A stretch of DNA of 64,000 bases from Methylococcales bacterium. Its GTDB lineage: Bacteria > Pseudomonadota > Gammaproteobacteria > Methylococcales > Methylomonadaceae. The notes beneath the pieces are model-generated. The model did no database searches. It was not told the origin of the DNA and saw only the letters and a list, made by a program, of their open reading frames with translations. Made by a program: the position numbers and the translations under genes. This document shows, one piece after another, positions 10,529-20,149 of the stretch; the first letter of the stretch is position 1; each line of letters opens with the position of its first letter. Location: contig JAQTUW010000011.1 in assembly GCA_028707085.1 (NCBI GenBank), positions 18,741-82,740 on the forward strand, read 5' to 3'.

Positions 10529-12163
10529 TTACAGCGCGTTAGCCGGATTAGCCGCCGGCACAATATTTTTACCGGGCAGATATTTGGGCAATATCGGCAG
10601 CAGTTCCCTTGCGAACGCCTGCAAACGCTGATCAGCCGCCCCTAGATCCTGAGTGGTGTTAATGTCGGTCACCAGTCTGACCAGTGCGCCGTCGGTGCGG
10701 TTCAGGGTCATGGCGTCATAAAAGATGAACCATTTCTCGGCAAACTCGTTGGTCAGGATGCGGCCGCGCTGCTGGAACCAGAAATACACCAGTTGTTTGC
10801 TTTCGCCCTTTTCAATAATGGCCCGATCGACCTGCAAAGGCACGCCGTCGATCAGCACATCGGGAAATTCCTTCTGTTCAAACAGTGTGATCTGCCAGCC
10901 TGCTCCGGGGATGCAACTGCGTGGCGAATGCACACCCACGCCTTTGCGCTGGGTTTGATAGTAGGCGCTGTAAAAGTTGACCTTGGCATGGGTTTCCGGC
11001 TGGGCGAAATCAATCAGCGCGTAATCGGTCAGCTTGAGCTCGTCCAGATAATATTGGGCCAAATAATCTTTGTGTCCCCGCCACGCGCCGATTTGGTCAG
11101 GGAAGTTTAAAAAGGCGGTGCGTTGCGGAATGATGTCGGCGCGGGTTTTGCTCCAGGCTTCCGAGGCGGCTGTTCCTGCCAGCAATAGCAGAAACACGGC
11201 ATACAGGGAATGGTTCAATCCGGCGGTAAACGGTTCGATTCTGACGAACTCGCCCCATTCGGCCGGAATTTCCACCAGTTCGTTCATCGCCAGCATGTTG
11301 CCGCTGATTCGGCTGAGTATCCACATTTCAATGAACAGCAGCACCATACATAACAGAAAAACCACCCAGCCTTCAAAGTCGTGCAGGAAACCTTCCGCCA
11401 TTTCCGTCCCCCAGTGATTGACCAGTATGCCGATCACCCCGATCCGGAAGCTGTTCATGAAGATGGTCAGCGGTATGGATGAAAGAAAAACCAGCAGTTT
11501 TTGCCAGAATGGGCCCCGGAATAGAAAAGCGCACAGAAACGCCAGGCTTGAGAGCGGGAACAGGTAGCGCAAACCGCTGCAGGCGTCCACAACCTGGAGT
11601 CTGTAGCTGCCCAGATCAATGACATTGCCTTCCAGAAAAACCATGATGTCGCAACTGCGTATGAATTCAACCCCCAGCCAGGACGAAATCAATTGCAGTT
11701 TCGAGGACAGGTTGTTCATGACAAAAGGCGGCAACGGCACCATAAAAATCAGGAAAAACAGCGGAACCCCGGCAGTGCGCATGCCACGCCTGCCAAACGC
11801 GGCGGCAAACAGCCCGATCAGGGTAATCAGGAACGAATATTGTTCGAGGGTTCTGATAGCGGACAGACCGCCCAGCAGATACATGGTCAGGCCGATGGTC
11901 ATGACCGATAGTCCGAGTATCGAGTCCTGGAAGCGGGTGGTCAGCACCAGTTCCGCGCGTCTGATCCAGATCAGATAAAAACTGATGACAGGGATGAAAA
12001 AGCCATGGCTATATTCTTCTACATTCATCCAGGTGATGAACAATTCTTCGAGACTGGTGCGGTATACCAGCAGCAGCAATAACAAGGCTCCGCCCCAGGC
12101 CAGCCAGATGTATTCGGGCTTGACGGATGCTGGCGCCGCTTGATTTTGTTCTAGGGTCGTCAT
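10529..12163 (-). CDS. Exosortase with fused C-terminal EpsI domain (XrtD-like, VPLPA-CTERM class likely)
   Basis: Multi-TM protein with exosortase catalytic motifs VVDACSGLRYLFPL, NSFRIGVIGILVNHWG and HDFEGWVVF; soluble EpsI-like C-terminal half (GAWRGHKDYL...VHSPRSCIPGAGW). Confidence 0.85.
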   Translation of the reverse strand: MTTLEQNQAAPASVKPEYIWLAWGGALLLLLLVYRTSLEELFITWMNVEEYSHGFFIPVISFYLIWIRRAELVLTTRFQDSILGLSVMTIGLTMYLLGGLSAIRTLEQYSFLITLIGLFAAAFGRRGMRTAGVPLFFLIFMVPLPPFVMNNLSSKLQLISSWLGVEFIRSCDIMVFLEGNVIDLGSYRLQVVDACSGLRYLFPLSSLAFLCAFLFRGPFWQKLLVFLSSIPLTIFMNSFRIGVIGILVNHWGTEMAEGFLHDFEGWVVFLLCMVLLFIEMWILSRISGNMLAMNELVEIPAEWGEFVRIEPFTAGLNHSLYAVFLLLLAGTAASEAWSKTRADIIPQRTAFLNFPDQIGAWRGHKDYLAQYYLDELKLTDYALIDFAQPETHAKVNFYSAYYQTQRKGVGVHSPRSCIPGAGWQITLFEQKEFPDVLIDGVPLQVDRAIIEKGESKQLVYFWFQQRGRILTNEFAEKWFIFYDAMTLNRTDGALVRLVTDINTTQDLGAADQRLQAFARELLPILPKYLPGKNIVPAANPANAL

Positions 12164-12372
12164 GACTAGATGAATGTTTTATTGAGAAAGAATTCGATGT
12201 CTGGAAATACCGGCCGGTTGCCGTGACAATTTAATCCAGCCGTATCCGGACGGATCCCTGTCCGGTATATTTCAGTGTTATCCATTGCGCAGATTCGATT
12301 GTTGCACGAAAATCATTTGCCGGTGGTGCAATTTGTTATTGGCCGAATACACAGCTTCCGCGGACAGGCTCC

Positions 12373-12556
12373 TAGTAATCCGCCAAATCTATAATGACAG
12401 GATAAGAGCTACCCATCTGCTGCCGGGGTATTCCGCCAGAGGACGCCGTGAATACAGCCATGTAGGCTTGAGTCGGCATCCATGCGGCCTAAACCTCTGT
12501 CAAAATACCCCGGCATCAGATTAGCTTGCTCGACAAAACAAAATTGGCGGACTAGT
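12373..12556. repeat. Imperfect long palindromic repeat (REP/MITE-like), copy A
   Basis: Left arm TAGTAATCCGCCAAA...GAGCTACCCATCTGCTGCCGGGGTATTCCGCCAGAGGACG mirrors right arm CCTCTGTCAAAATACCCCGGCATCAGATTAGCTTGCTC...ATTGGCGGACTAGT. A 51-bp core (12406-12456) recurs inverted at 19607-19657. Confidence 0.8.
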
Positions 12557-12694
12557 CAGGCAAATTCAGTTTTGACGGATAGCCTGCTGTTGCTGCCCGG
12601 ATATTCTGTCAGACGCATTACACTGAACTATGCAGAGTTTCAACAAATAGCGGGCAGTGTTGTTCGTCACAGTATATTGAATTATTTAAATAGA

Positions 12695-14779
12695 TCAATC
12701 CCTCCTGATTAATCCAATATCGTCAGGTAAAGCCTTGAATCCGATTTCATGTATCGGGGAATTGGGGCAGAAACTTAGCCGGTTTCCGTCCAGCCTGGCG
12801 CAGGGATCGGCTTCCAGGCTGTTTTTCTCCACGCCTTCCTTTAGCCAGTCCTGCCAGCTCGCGGCCATCTGTTTGCGGCCTTTATCCAGCAAGTCAAAGT
12901 CCAGGCTGAATTTTCCGTTTGTCGCCCAGACCAGATTGTGGGCTATCGTGCTGCTTTCCGCAGGCAGGGCGTAATGCAGGCCCAGTCCCCTGGTGGAGAC
13001 TATGATGTTATGGGTGATGGTGTTGCCTTCCGGCCAGTTGTCGTGTTTGATGGGCTGGGCCAGTTCAGGATATTTCTCTCGCCAGATCGGGCTTAGATAG
13101 GGGACATTTTTCAAAGTGTCCCGGTTTACTGCCCAGTTGTAGTCGGGCCAGCGGTTATCGATGAGAATGGCGTAATCGTCCGTGTAGATATAATTGTTGT
13201 CGATGCGGTTATCCCGGCCGCCGCCAAGATGTATCGAGATGCCGGCCTTGTAAAAAATATTCCCGCTGATGGTAAAACTGCTTAGGCCGTCATCCAGATA
13301 AACCCCTCTTGCGCCGTTGGGGCTGGAATATTTGACGGTATTGCCGGCGATGTCCACGCTCTGCAGTCCGTAGCCGTACAGGTCGTGTATGCTGTTATAA
13401 CGGATGATGTTGCCGCGCCATGTCCAGTTGCGGCCGCTATAAATGGCGCCGCAATCGGATAATTGTTCGCAGACATGATGCACCTCGTTTTTTTCGAACA
13501 GATGGTCGTTGCCGTTGATGCTGACCGCCGGGCCTGAAGCCTGTTCTATCAGGTTATGCGTGATGCGGCTGCCGACGCCTTTGGATTCGATCGCCGGGCT
13601 GAAGCCCAGCATGATCATGCCGAAATGGTGGATGTGATTGTTATGGATCAGGTTGTTGTCGGCTTGCAAGGTGTTGATGTCGCCGCCCACGGTAACGACG
13701 CCGCTTCCTCCGGTGTCGTGAATATGGCTGTTGGCGATGGTGATATCGCTGCTGTTCTCGGCGGAAATGGCGGTACCGTCAATGTTGTTGATTTCAACCC
13801 CGTCCAGTTGCAGCTTATTGCCGTGATCGATGCTGATGCAGACCGCCGTGCAATGGCGGAAGGCCATGCCGGCAAACTTGATATGATGGGCGCCGTCCAG
13901 TTTAAACAGGGTCGGCAGGGCGGAAATGACGATATTTTCCGGCGTGACATTTTCCGGCGGATAAAACAGGATTCTGGCGTTGGCCTGATCGTAAAACCAT
14001 TCTTCCGGCGCGTTGAGTTCCGATTGAATGTTCTGCAGATAGAAGCGTCTGCCGCTGGCCAGCGGATAGCCGGTGGCGGCCGCCAGCGTGATTTCATTGT
14101 TGACCGTATCGATCGATGCGACCGGCAGATATTCGTCGCTCCAGTCGTTGCCGGCAAAAATGTGGGTCTGCACCTGATTGCCGCTGATGGCCGGCATTTG
14201 CTCAAAGCTGGTGAAGCGAGTTCTTTGATCCGCAGGAATTTTAATATGCGCCCAGTCCTTGTCCGGCCAGCGGGCCAGATGCAGCCGGTGCTGATTCACA
14301 AACAGGTTGAAGCCGGGAATGTCGCCTTTCTTGCTCGAGGTCTGCTGGTATTTTATGGCGGACAGATCGATGTCCCGCACCGGGCAACTCCACGGCCCGT
14401 CGGCGGTTTTGGCGCAGTTGAGCAGAGTGACGCCGCCGCTGAGAGTGACATTTTTTTCCGCCTGCCAGACGATTTCCCGGTCGGCGAAGCCGGTGTCGCG
14501 GATATCGAATTCCAACGTCTTGCGTAGTTGATAGTCGCCGGTAGCCAGATGAATCTGCACCGGCTGTTTGAATTGCCCGCCGGCTTTCAGATTCCGGATT
14601 GCCCGCTGCGCTCGCTCCAGGGATTGAAAGGGGCCGCCGCCCGGCTGCTGCGCCGGTATTTGCGCGGTCAGGCCATCGGCCTGATCGCTGCCCAGCGGCG
14701 ATACATAGAAGTCCTGGGCTGCCGACATCATGCTGAAGCACAGCAGGCAGGGTAATAATAGCGGCCGGTAAATTCTCAT
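12695..14779 (-). CDS. Secreted right-handed parallel beta-helix protein, possible polysaccharide-active enzyme (GH141-like)
   Basis: N-terminal signal peptide (MRIYRPLLLPCLLCFSMMSAAQ), FYVSPLGSDQADG, PFQSLERAQRAIRNLK, repeated NxIHxxG-type beta-helix rungs. Confidence 0.72.
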   Translation of the reverse strand: MRIYRPLLLPCLLCFSMMSAAQDFYVSPLGSDQADGLTAQIPAQQPGGGPFQSLERAQRAIRNLKAGGQFKQPVQIHLATGDYQLRKTLEFDIRDTGFADREIVWQAEKNVTLSGGVTLLNCAKTADGPWSCPVRDIDLSAIKYQQTSSKKGDIPGFNLFVNQHRLHLARWPDKDWAHIKIPADQRTRFTSFEQMPAISGNQVQTHIFAGNDWSDEYLPVASIDTVNNEITLAAATGYPLASGRRFYLQNIQSELNAPEEWFYDQANARILFYPPENVTPENIVISALPTLFKLDGAHHIKFAGMAFRHCTAVCISIDHGNKLQLDGVEINNIDGTAISAENSSDITIANSHIHDTGGSGVVTVGGDINTLQADNNLIHNNHIHHFGMIMLGFSPAIESKGVGSRITHNLIEQASGPAVSINGNDHLFEKNEVHHVCEQLSDCGAIYSGRNWTWRGNIIRYNSIHDLYGYGLQSVDIAGNTVKYSSPNGARGVYLDDGLSSFTISGNIFYKAGISIHLGGGRDNRIDNNYIYTDDYAILIDNRWPDYNWAVNRDTLKNVPYLSPIWREKYPELAQPIKHDNWPEGNTITHNIIVSTRGLGLHYALPAESSTIAHNLVWATNGKFSLDFDLLDKGRKQMAASWQDWLKEGVEKNSLEADPCARLDGNRLSFCPNSPIHEIGFKALPDDIGLIRRD

Positions 14780-14952
14780 CGCGTTGTCGCCTGTAAAAAT
14801 ACGTGATCAAGGAATCGTAATCGTTATTGAGGATGCCGGCTGCCGCCATTTGCCATCCCGGACATGGTTTTTTCTCAGATCCATGCCGCCTTGTGGTATT
14901 TTAACATCGTTAATTGACCACCATCATAACGGACAGGATTATTCGCAATAAA

Positions 14953-17211
14953 ATGGCTGTACAGGAAAATTTTGAACAACTGCCGCTGAAGGAATTCACC
15001 GAAAAAGCTTATCTGGATTACTCCATGTATGTGATTCTGGATCGGGCTTTGCCGCATATCGGCGACGGATTGAAACCGGTGCAGCGCAGGATTGTTTACG
15101 CCATGTCGGAGCTGGGGTTGTCGGCGCTGGCCAAATACAAGAAATCGGCGCGCACCGTAGGCGACGTGCTGGGCAAATATCATCCGCATGGCGATTCCGC
15201 CTGCTACGAGGCCATGGTGTTAATGGCCCAGAGTTTTTCCTATCGCTATCCGCTGATAGACGGTCAGGGCAACTGGGGGTCGCCGGACGATCCCAAGTCC
15301 TTCGCCGCGATGCGGTATACCGAATCGCGGCTGACCGCCTACGCCCAGACCCTGCTGAGCGAGCTGGGCCAGGGTACGGTGGACTGGACGGATAATTTCG
15401 ACAGCACTTTACAGGAGCCTGTGCTATTGCCGGCCAGACTGCCCAATGTGCTGCTGAACGGCTCCATGGGTATTGCGGTAGGCATGGCGACGGATATTCC
15501 GCCGCATAATCTGCAGGAAGTGGCCGCCGCCTGCCTGCAATTGCTGGACGACCCGGAAACGCCGCTGGAAGCCCTGCTGGAGCATATCAAGGGCCCGGAT
15601 TATCCCACCGACGCCGAGATTATTTCCTCGGTCGCCGATATCCGCAAACTGTATCAAACCGGTAACGGCTCGGTTAAAATGCGCGCCCGCTACGAGCTGG
15701 AGGACGGCAATATCGTCATTACCGCCTTGCCGCATCAGGTTTCCGGGGCCAAGCTGCTGGAACAGATCGCCGCGCAAATGCTGGCCAGAAAACTGCCGAT
15801 GATAGAGGATTTACGCGACGAATCCGACCATGAAAATCCCACTCGATTGCTGATCATTCCAAAAGTCAAACGGTTTGATGCGGAGGGGGTGATGTCGCAT
15901 CTGTTTGCCACCACCGACCTCGAGAAGAGCTACCGCGTCAACCTGAATATGATAGGTCTGAACGGCAAGCCGGAGGTCAAGAATCTGCGGCAGATTCTGT
16001 CCGAATGGCTAAGCTTCAGGACGGAGACTGTGCGCCGCCGCCTGAAATTCAGGCTGGATAAGGTGCTGGCTCGCCTGCATATTCTGGAAGGCTTGCTGAT
16101 TGCTTATCTGAATATCGATGAAGTGATCGCCATCATTCGTGGCGAAGACCATCCCAAGCCGGTATTGATGGCGCGTTTTGCGCTGTCCGATTTGCAGGCG
16201 GAGGCCATTCTGGAACTGAAACTGCGTCATCTGGCCAAGCTGGAGGAAATGAAAATTCGCGGCGAGCAGGATGAACTGGAACAGGAACGGCAGGCCCTGG
16301 AGAAAACGCTAGGCTCGGAACGATTGTTGAACCGGCTGATCCGCAAGGAAATCGAGCGCGACGCCGAAAAATACGGCGACGCCCGACGTTCGCCTATCGT
16401 CGAACGCGGCGCGGCGCAGGCATTGGACACCACGGAACTGATCGCCAATGAGCCGGTCACAATCATACTGTCGCAAAAAGGCTGGATACGCGCCGCCAAA
16501 GGCTATGATATAGAAGTGGAAAGCCTCAGTTATCGGGCCGGAGACGCTTATCTGTCCTCGACCAGGGGCCGCACCACGCAAGCGGCTTATGTGCTGGATT
16601 CCAGCGGGCGGGTTTATACCGTCAGCACCCATGATCTACCCTCGGCGCGCAGCCAGGGTGAACCGCTGACCGGCAGGCTGAATCCGCCGCCCGGCAGTCA
16701 GTTTACCGATGTGTTTACCGGTCAGGCCGAGGATTGGCTGTTAATGGCCAGTAGCGCCGGATACGGTTTTCGGGTGCAGTTGAAGGAACTGCAGACCAAG
16801 AACAAGGCGGGCAGGGCGGTGCTGACTGTTCCGGAAGGCGCGAAGGTGTTGACGCCAACCTGGATACCGTCGGCCGACGATCTGCTGGCGGCCGTCACCC
16901 TGCAGGGCCGGCTGTTGATTTTTCCGGCCGCTGAGTTACCCGAACTGGCGAAAGGCAAGGGCAATAAACTGATCGGCATTCCGGGAGCCGATATCGTGTC
17001 CGGCAGGGATGGCCTGCTGACCGTGACGGCGCTGGCGGCGGATGGCGAACTGAAAATACTCTCGGGCAAACGCCCGCTGACGTTGAAAACGGCGGATTTG
17101 GCGCTGTATAGGGGTAGCCGGGCCAATCGCGGCGCACTGTTGCCGCGCGGATTCCAGAAGGTGGACGCGATGGAGTGCCTGAGGCGCGATGGCGGCGCTA
17201 AAAAGTCCTGA
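14953..17211 (+). CDS. parC: DNA topoisomerase IV subunit A
   Basis: [61 protein letters not shown]. Confidence 0.95.
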   Translation: MAVQENFEQLPLKEFTEKAYLDYSMYVILDRALPHIGDGLKPVQRRIVYAMSELGLSALAKYKKSARTVGDVLGKYHPHGDSACYEAMVLMAQSFSYRYPLIDGQGNWGSPDDPKSFAAMRYTESRLTAYAQTLLSELGQGTVDWTDNFDSTLQEPVLLPARLPNVLLNGSMGIAVGMATDIPPHNLQEVAAACLQLLDDPETPLEALLEHIKGPDYPTDAEIISSVADIRKLYQTGNGSVKMRARYELEDGNIVITALPHQVSGAKLLEQIAAQMLARKLPMIEDLRDESDHENPTRLLIIPKVKRFDAEGVMSHLFATTDLEKSYRVNLNMIGLNGKPEVKNLRQILSEWLSFRTETVRRRLKFRLDKVLARLHILEGLLIAYLNIDEVIAIIRGEDHPKPVLMARFALSDLQAEAILELKLRHLAKLEEMKIRGEQDELEQERQALEKTLGSERLLNRLIRKEIERDAEKYGDARRSPIVERGAAQALDTTELIANEPVTIILSQKGWIRAAKGYDIEVESLSYRAGDAYLSSTRGRTTQAAYVLDSSGRVYTVSTHDLPSARSQGEPLTGRLNPPPGSQFTDVFTGQAEDWLLMASSAGYGFRVQLKELQTKNKAGRAVLTVPEGAKVLTPTWIPSADDLLAAVTLQGRLLIFPAAELPELAKGKGNKLIGIPGADIVSGRDGLLTVTALAADGELKILSGKRPLTLKTADLALYRGSRANRGALLPRGFQKVDAMECLRRDGGAKKS

Positions 17212-17307
17212 AATTTTCAATAAACAGGTTTGGCCCGATAATTAGGCGGCGCTCGTCCGATTGCCGACCCGAAACATAAAAAATTACAATCCAACAGAGG
17301 GGGAAAC

Positions 17308-17823
17308 ATGAACGACCATTTACGGCTAGTCAGAGATTTTCATCAAAAATACGGCATTTCCCAGCCGGAGTATCCGGAAACCGCACATCTGTCCGATTCG
17401 GAAATCATCTTGCGCCAAAGCCTGCTGCTGCAATGCGGCAGCGATATTTGCAAGGCCATTTCCGGCGGGGATCTGGAGAAGATTCTGGCCGGGCTGGTGG
17501 ATCTGGCTTATAACGCCCTGGCGGCGATTGCCCTGCGCGGCGACGATGTGATCAATGTTACGGTAAGCTGGCGGCAGGACGGTTCGGTGCTGTCGATGGT
17601 AAAAACCCTGACGGACAGGATGAACAACTGCAATTCCGGTGAAACCGTGGATTATTCCGGTTTGTATGCCCTGTGCCGGCATCTATGCAAATTTTTTCTG
17701 AATGCCGATTTTGACAATGCCTTTCAGCTTGTTCACGACAGCCTGATTGCCCAGCAGGCCCTGCATGCCGGTTCCGAAACCCTGGATAAAGCGCCTGATC
17801 TGAGTACGGCTTTTTACGAATAG
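17308..17823 (+). CDS. Putative MazG/PRA-PH-like nucleotide pyrophosphohydrolase
   Basis: MNDHLRLVRDFHQKYGISQPEYPE... helical protein resembling the HisE/MazG-like family; good RBS (gaggggga). Confidence 0.5.
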   Translation: MNDHLRLVRDFHQKYGISQPEYPETAHLSDSEIILRQSLLLQCGSDICKAISGGDLEKILAGLVDLAYNALAAIALRGDDVINVTVSWRQDGSVLSMVKTLTDRMNNCNSGETVDYSGLYALCRHLCKFFLNADFDNAFQLVHDSLIAQQALHAGSETLDKAPDLSTAFYE

Positions 17824-17839
17824 CGGTTCGGATCTGTTC

Positions 17840-18718
17840 ATGGCCGGCAAGGCGTATACTCTGGGTTTTATCGGCATCGGCCTGATGGGCGGGCCTTTGA
17901 GCCTGCGGCTACTGGCGGCGGGTCATGCGCTGCATGTCTGGAACCGCAGTCCGGACAAACTGGGTGAGGTCGTTGCCGCCGGCGCACAGCCTTGCGCGAC
18001 CATCAGCGAACTGGTGGCCGCCGCTGATGTGGTGATGCTGTGTCTGGCCAATACCGCCGTGGTGGAGGATGTGGTCAGGCGGGAGGTGCTGCCGCATGGC
18101 GGGCCGGGGAAGCTGGTGATCGATCTGTCCAGTATTGATCCGGAAACCACCCGGCGGCTGGCCGGGGATTTATACAGCGCCTGCGGCATGGCCTGGGTCG
18201 ATGCCCCGGTTTCCGGCGGTACCGCAGGCGCGGAACAGGGTACGCTGGCGATTATGGCCGGCGGCGGCGAGCAGGACGTGGCGGTTGCCCGCGAGGTGTT
18301 AAAGCCGCTATACAGCCGTTTGACGCATATGGGCCCTACCGGCAGCGGGCAGACGGCCAAAATTTGCAACCAGATGATCGTCGGCTGCAATCTGCTGGTG
18401 ATTGCGGAAATGATGGCGCTGGCGGAACAGGCCGGCGTGGACGCCGCCAAAATTCCGGAAGCGCTGGCCGGCGGTTTTGCCGACTCCCGGCCCTTGCAGA
18501 TAACCGGCGCGGAAATGGCTGGCCGATGTTTCGAACCGGTAAAATGGCGGGTCGAAACACTGCTGAAAGATTTGAAAATGGCGGTGGATTTAGCCGGCCG
18601 GCACGGTAACGCCATTCCCATGTCCGGTCTGGCTGCGCAATTGATGCAATTGCACGGAGCTAACGGTTTTCTGGAACAGGATCCGGCCACGCTGATCAAG
18701 CTTTACGCCAAAAACTGA
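17840..18718 (+). CDS. NAD(P)-dependent beta-hydroxyacid dehydrogenase, likely tartronate semialdehyde (2-hydroxy-3-oxopropionate) reductase
   Basis: GFIGIGLMGGPLSLRLLAAGH Rossmann motif, DAPVSGGTAGAEQGTLAIMAGG, GSGQTAKICNQ; directly upstream of hyi. Confidence 0.8.
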   Translation: MAGKAYTLGFIGIGLMGGPLSLRLLAAGHALHVWNRSPDKLGEVVAAGAQPCATISELVAAADVVMLCLANTAVVEDVVRREVLPHGGPGKLVIDLSSIDPETTRRLAGDLYSACGMAWVDAPVSGGTAGAEQGTLAIMAGGGEQDVAVAREVLKPLYSRLTHMGPTGSGQTAKICNQMIVGCNLLVIAEMMALAEQAGVDAAKIPEALAGGFADSRPLQITGAEMAGRCFEPVKWRVETLLKDLKMAVDLAGRHGNAIPMSGLAAQLMQLHGANGFLEQDPATLIKLYAKN

Positions 18719-19506
18719 TGTTGCGTTTTACCGCCAATCTCAGCCTGCTGTTTACCGAATACCCGTGGCCGGAACGCTTCAGGGCCGCCAGCCGGCATGG
18801 TTTTCAGGCCGTCGAAATCCAGTTTCCCTATCATTTGCCCGCGGAACGGATACTGGCGGCCCTGCAGGAGAACGATCTGCAACTGGTGCTGTTCAATGTC
18901 GATGCCGGCACGCTATTGCAAGGCGGTGAAGGTCTGGCCGCGGTGCCCGAAAAACGCGATGCTTTCAGGGCGGCCGTGGAGCAGGCGCTGGCTTATGCGG
19001 AAATACTGAAGCCGGAAGCCGTTAACGTGCTGCCGGGCCGCTGTCCGGACGGCGAACGCCTGCCCGAATACCTGTACACCTTCAAACAGAATCTGGCGTA
19101 CGCAGCCGGCCTGTTTGCGCCGCTGGGCGTTAAAACCGTGTTCGAGGCCGTCAACAGCCGGGATATGCCCGGCTTTATCATAGACACCGGCCAGGCCATG
19201 CTGGATACGCTGGCGGAAATCGGCATGCCCTTGCTGGGCCTGCAATACGATATTTATCACATGACAATGATGGGCGAGGATTGTGCGCTGTTTTTGCAGC
19301 AGCATCAGGATAAAATTCTGCATATCCAGTTTGCCGATTGTCCCGGCCGCGGACAGCCAGGAACCGGGCAGACCGATTTCGACGGCCTGTTCAGGCAGAT
19401 TGCCGCATCGGATTATCGGGGCTGGGTCGGGGCCGAATATAAACCTTCGGGTCTCACTGCCGCCAGCCTGGACTGGTTTAGGGCCGCCGATACCTTGCGG
19501 TTTTGA
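18718..19506 (+). CDS. hyi: Hydroxypyruvate isomerase (xylose isomerase-like TIM barrel)
   Basis: MLRFTANLSLLFTEYPWPERFRAASRHGFQAVEIQFPY, FEAVNSRDMPGFII, LQYDIYHMTMMGED, WVGAEYKPSG. Confidence 0.88.
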   Translation: MLRFTANLSLLFTEYPWPERFRAASRHGFQAVEIQFPYHLPAERILAALQENDLQLVLFNVDAGTLLQGGEGLAAVPEKRDAFRAAVEQALAYAEILKPEAVNVLPGRCPDGERLPEYLYTFKQNLAYAAGLFAPLGVKTVFEAVNSRDMPGFIIDTGQAMLDTLAEIGMPLLGLQYDIYHMTMMGEDCALFLQQHQDKILHIQFADCPGRGQPGTGQTDFDGLFRQIAASDYRGWVGAEYKPSGLTAASLDWFRAADTLRF

Positions 19507-19509
19507 GAC

Positions 19510-19596
19510 GACAACTATTCTGACGCAGGGGGTGTCTGGGTCAATGGCAACTGGCGCGTCACGTTTGAATTCCACGATGACTGTGTTTATGTGGTA
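19510..19596 (+). pseudogene. HigB/RelE-type toxin fragment, truncated where the repeat copy begins
   Basis: Frame from 19510: DNYSDAGGVWVNGNWRVTFEFHDDCVYVV, resembling the GNWRVTFxF strand pair of HigB toxins. Homology lapses where the repeat starts at 19598. Confidence 0.5.
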
Positions 19597-19597
19597 T

Positions 19598-19689
19598 CTA
19601 CACGGATGTATTCACGGCGTCCTCTGGCGGAATACCCCGGCAGCAGATGGGTAGCTCCTATCTGGCATTATAACATTGGCGGATCACTA
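19598..19689. repeat. Half copy (copy B) of the palindromic repeat, inverted relative to copy A
   Basis: Reverse complement TAGTGATCCGCCAATGTTATAATGCCAGATAGGAGCTACCCATCTGCTGCCGGGGTATTCCGCCAGAGGACGCCGTGAATACATCCGTGTAG aligns with 12373-12465. Confidence 0.82.
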
Positions 19690-19764
19690 CCCGATTGCAG
19701 CTTAATTACGAAAACCGCCGGGCGGCGGGTATAATTACCGCGATTCAATTCCGGAGTTAGCGTC

Positions 19765-20142
19765 ATGTCCAAACATAATTTTTCCGTGCATCACGCCAGT
19801 CTTATTGTTTCCGATGTCGGACTATCCCTGCCGTTTTACCGTGACGTGCTGGGCATGCAGCCCACGGAACGTCCCGAACTGGGGTTCCCGGGCGCATGGC
19901 TGCAAATCGGCCAGCAGCAGATCCACTTGCTGGAACTGGACAATCCCGATCCCACCACCGGCCGGCCGCCACATGGCGGCCGCGATCGCCATGTGGCCAT
20001 GCATGTGGATTCGATTGCCGCCTTGCGCGAGGATCTGGAAAAAGCCGGCGTGACATACACCTTAAGCATCTCCGGGCGCAAGGCGCTGTTCTGCCGGGAT
20101 CGCGACGGCAACGCCCTGGAATTCATAGAACGTCCAGTGTAA
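19765..20142 (+). CDS. VOC-superfamily (glyoxalase/bleomycin resistance-like) protein
   Basis: HHASLIVSDVGLSLPFYRDVLGMQ, HVAMHVDSIAALREDLEKAGV, FCRDRDGNALEFIE. Confidence 0.85.
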   Translation: MSKHNFSVHHASLIVSDVGLSLPFYRDVLGMQPTERPELGFPGAWLQIGQQQIHLLELDNPDPTTGRPPHGGRDRHVAMHVDSIAALREDLEKAGVTYTLSISGRKALFCRDRDGNALEFIERPV

Positions 20143-20149
20143 TAAAAGC

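Noticed and set aside
13556-14527. 323-aa plus-strand ORF opposite the beta-helix gene
   Set aside because: Antisense shadow ORF; the minus strand has a signal peptide and a coherent fold signature.
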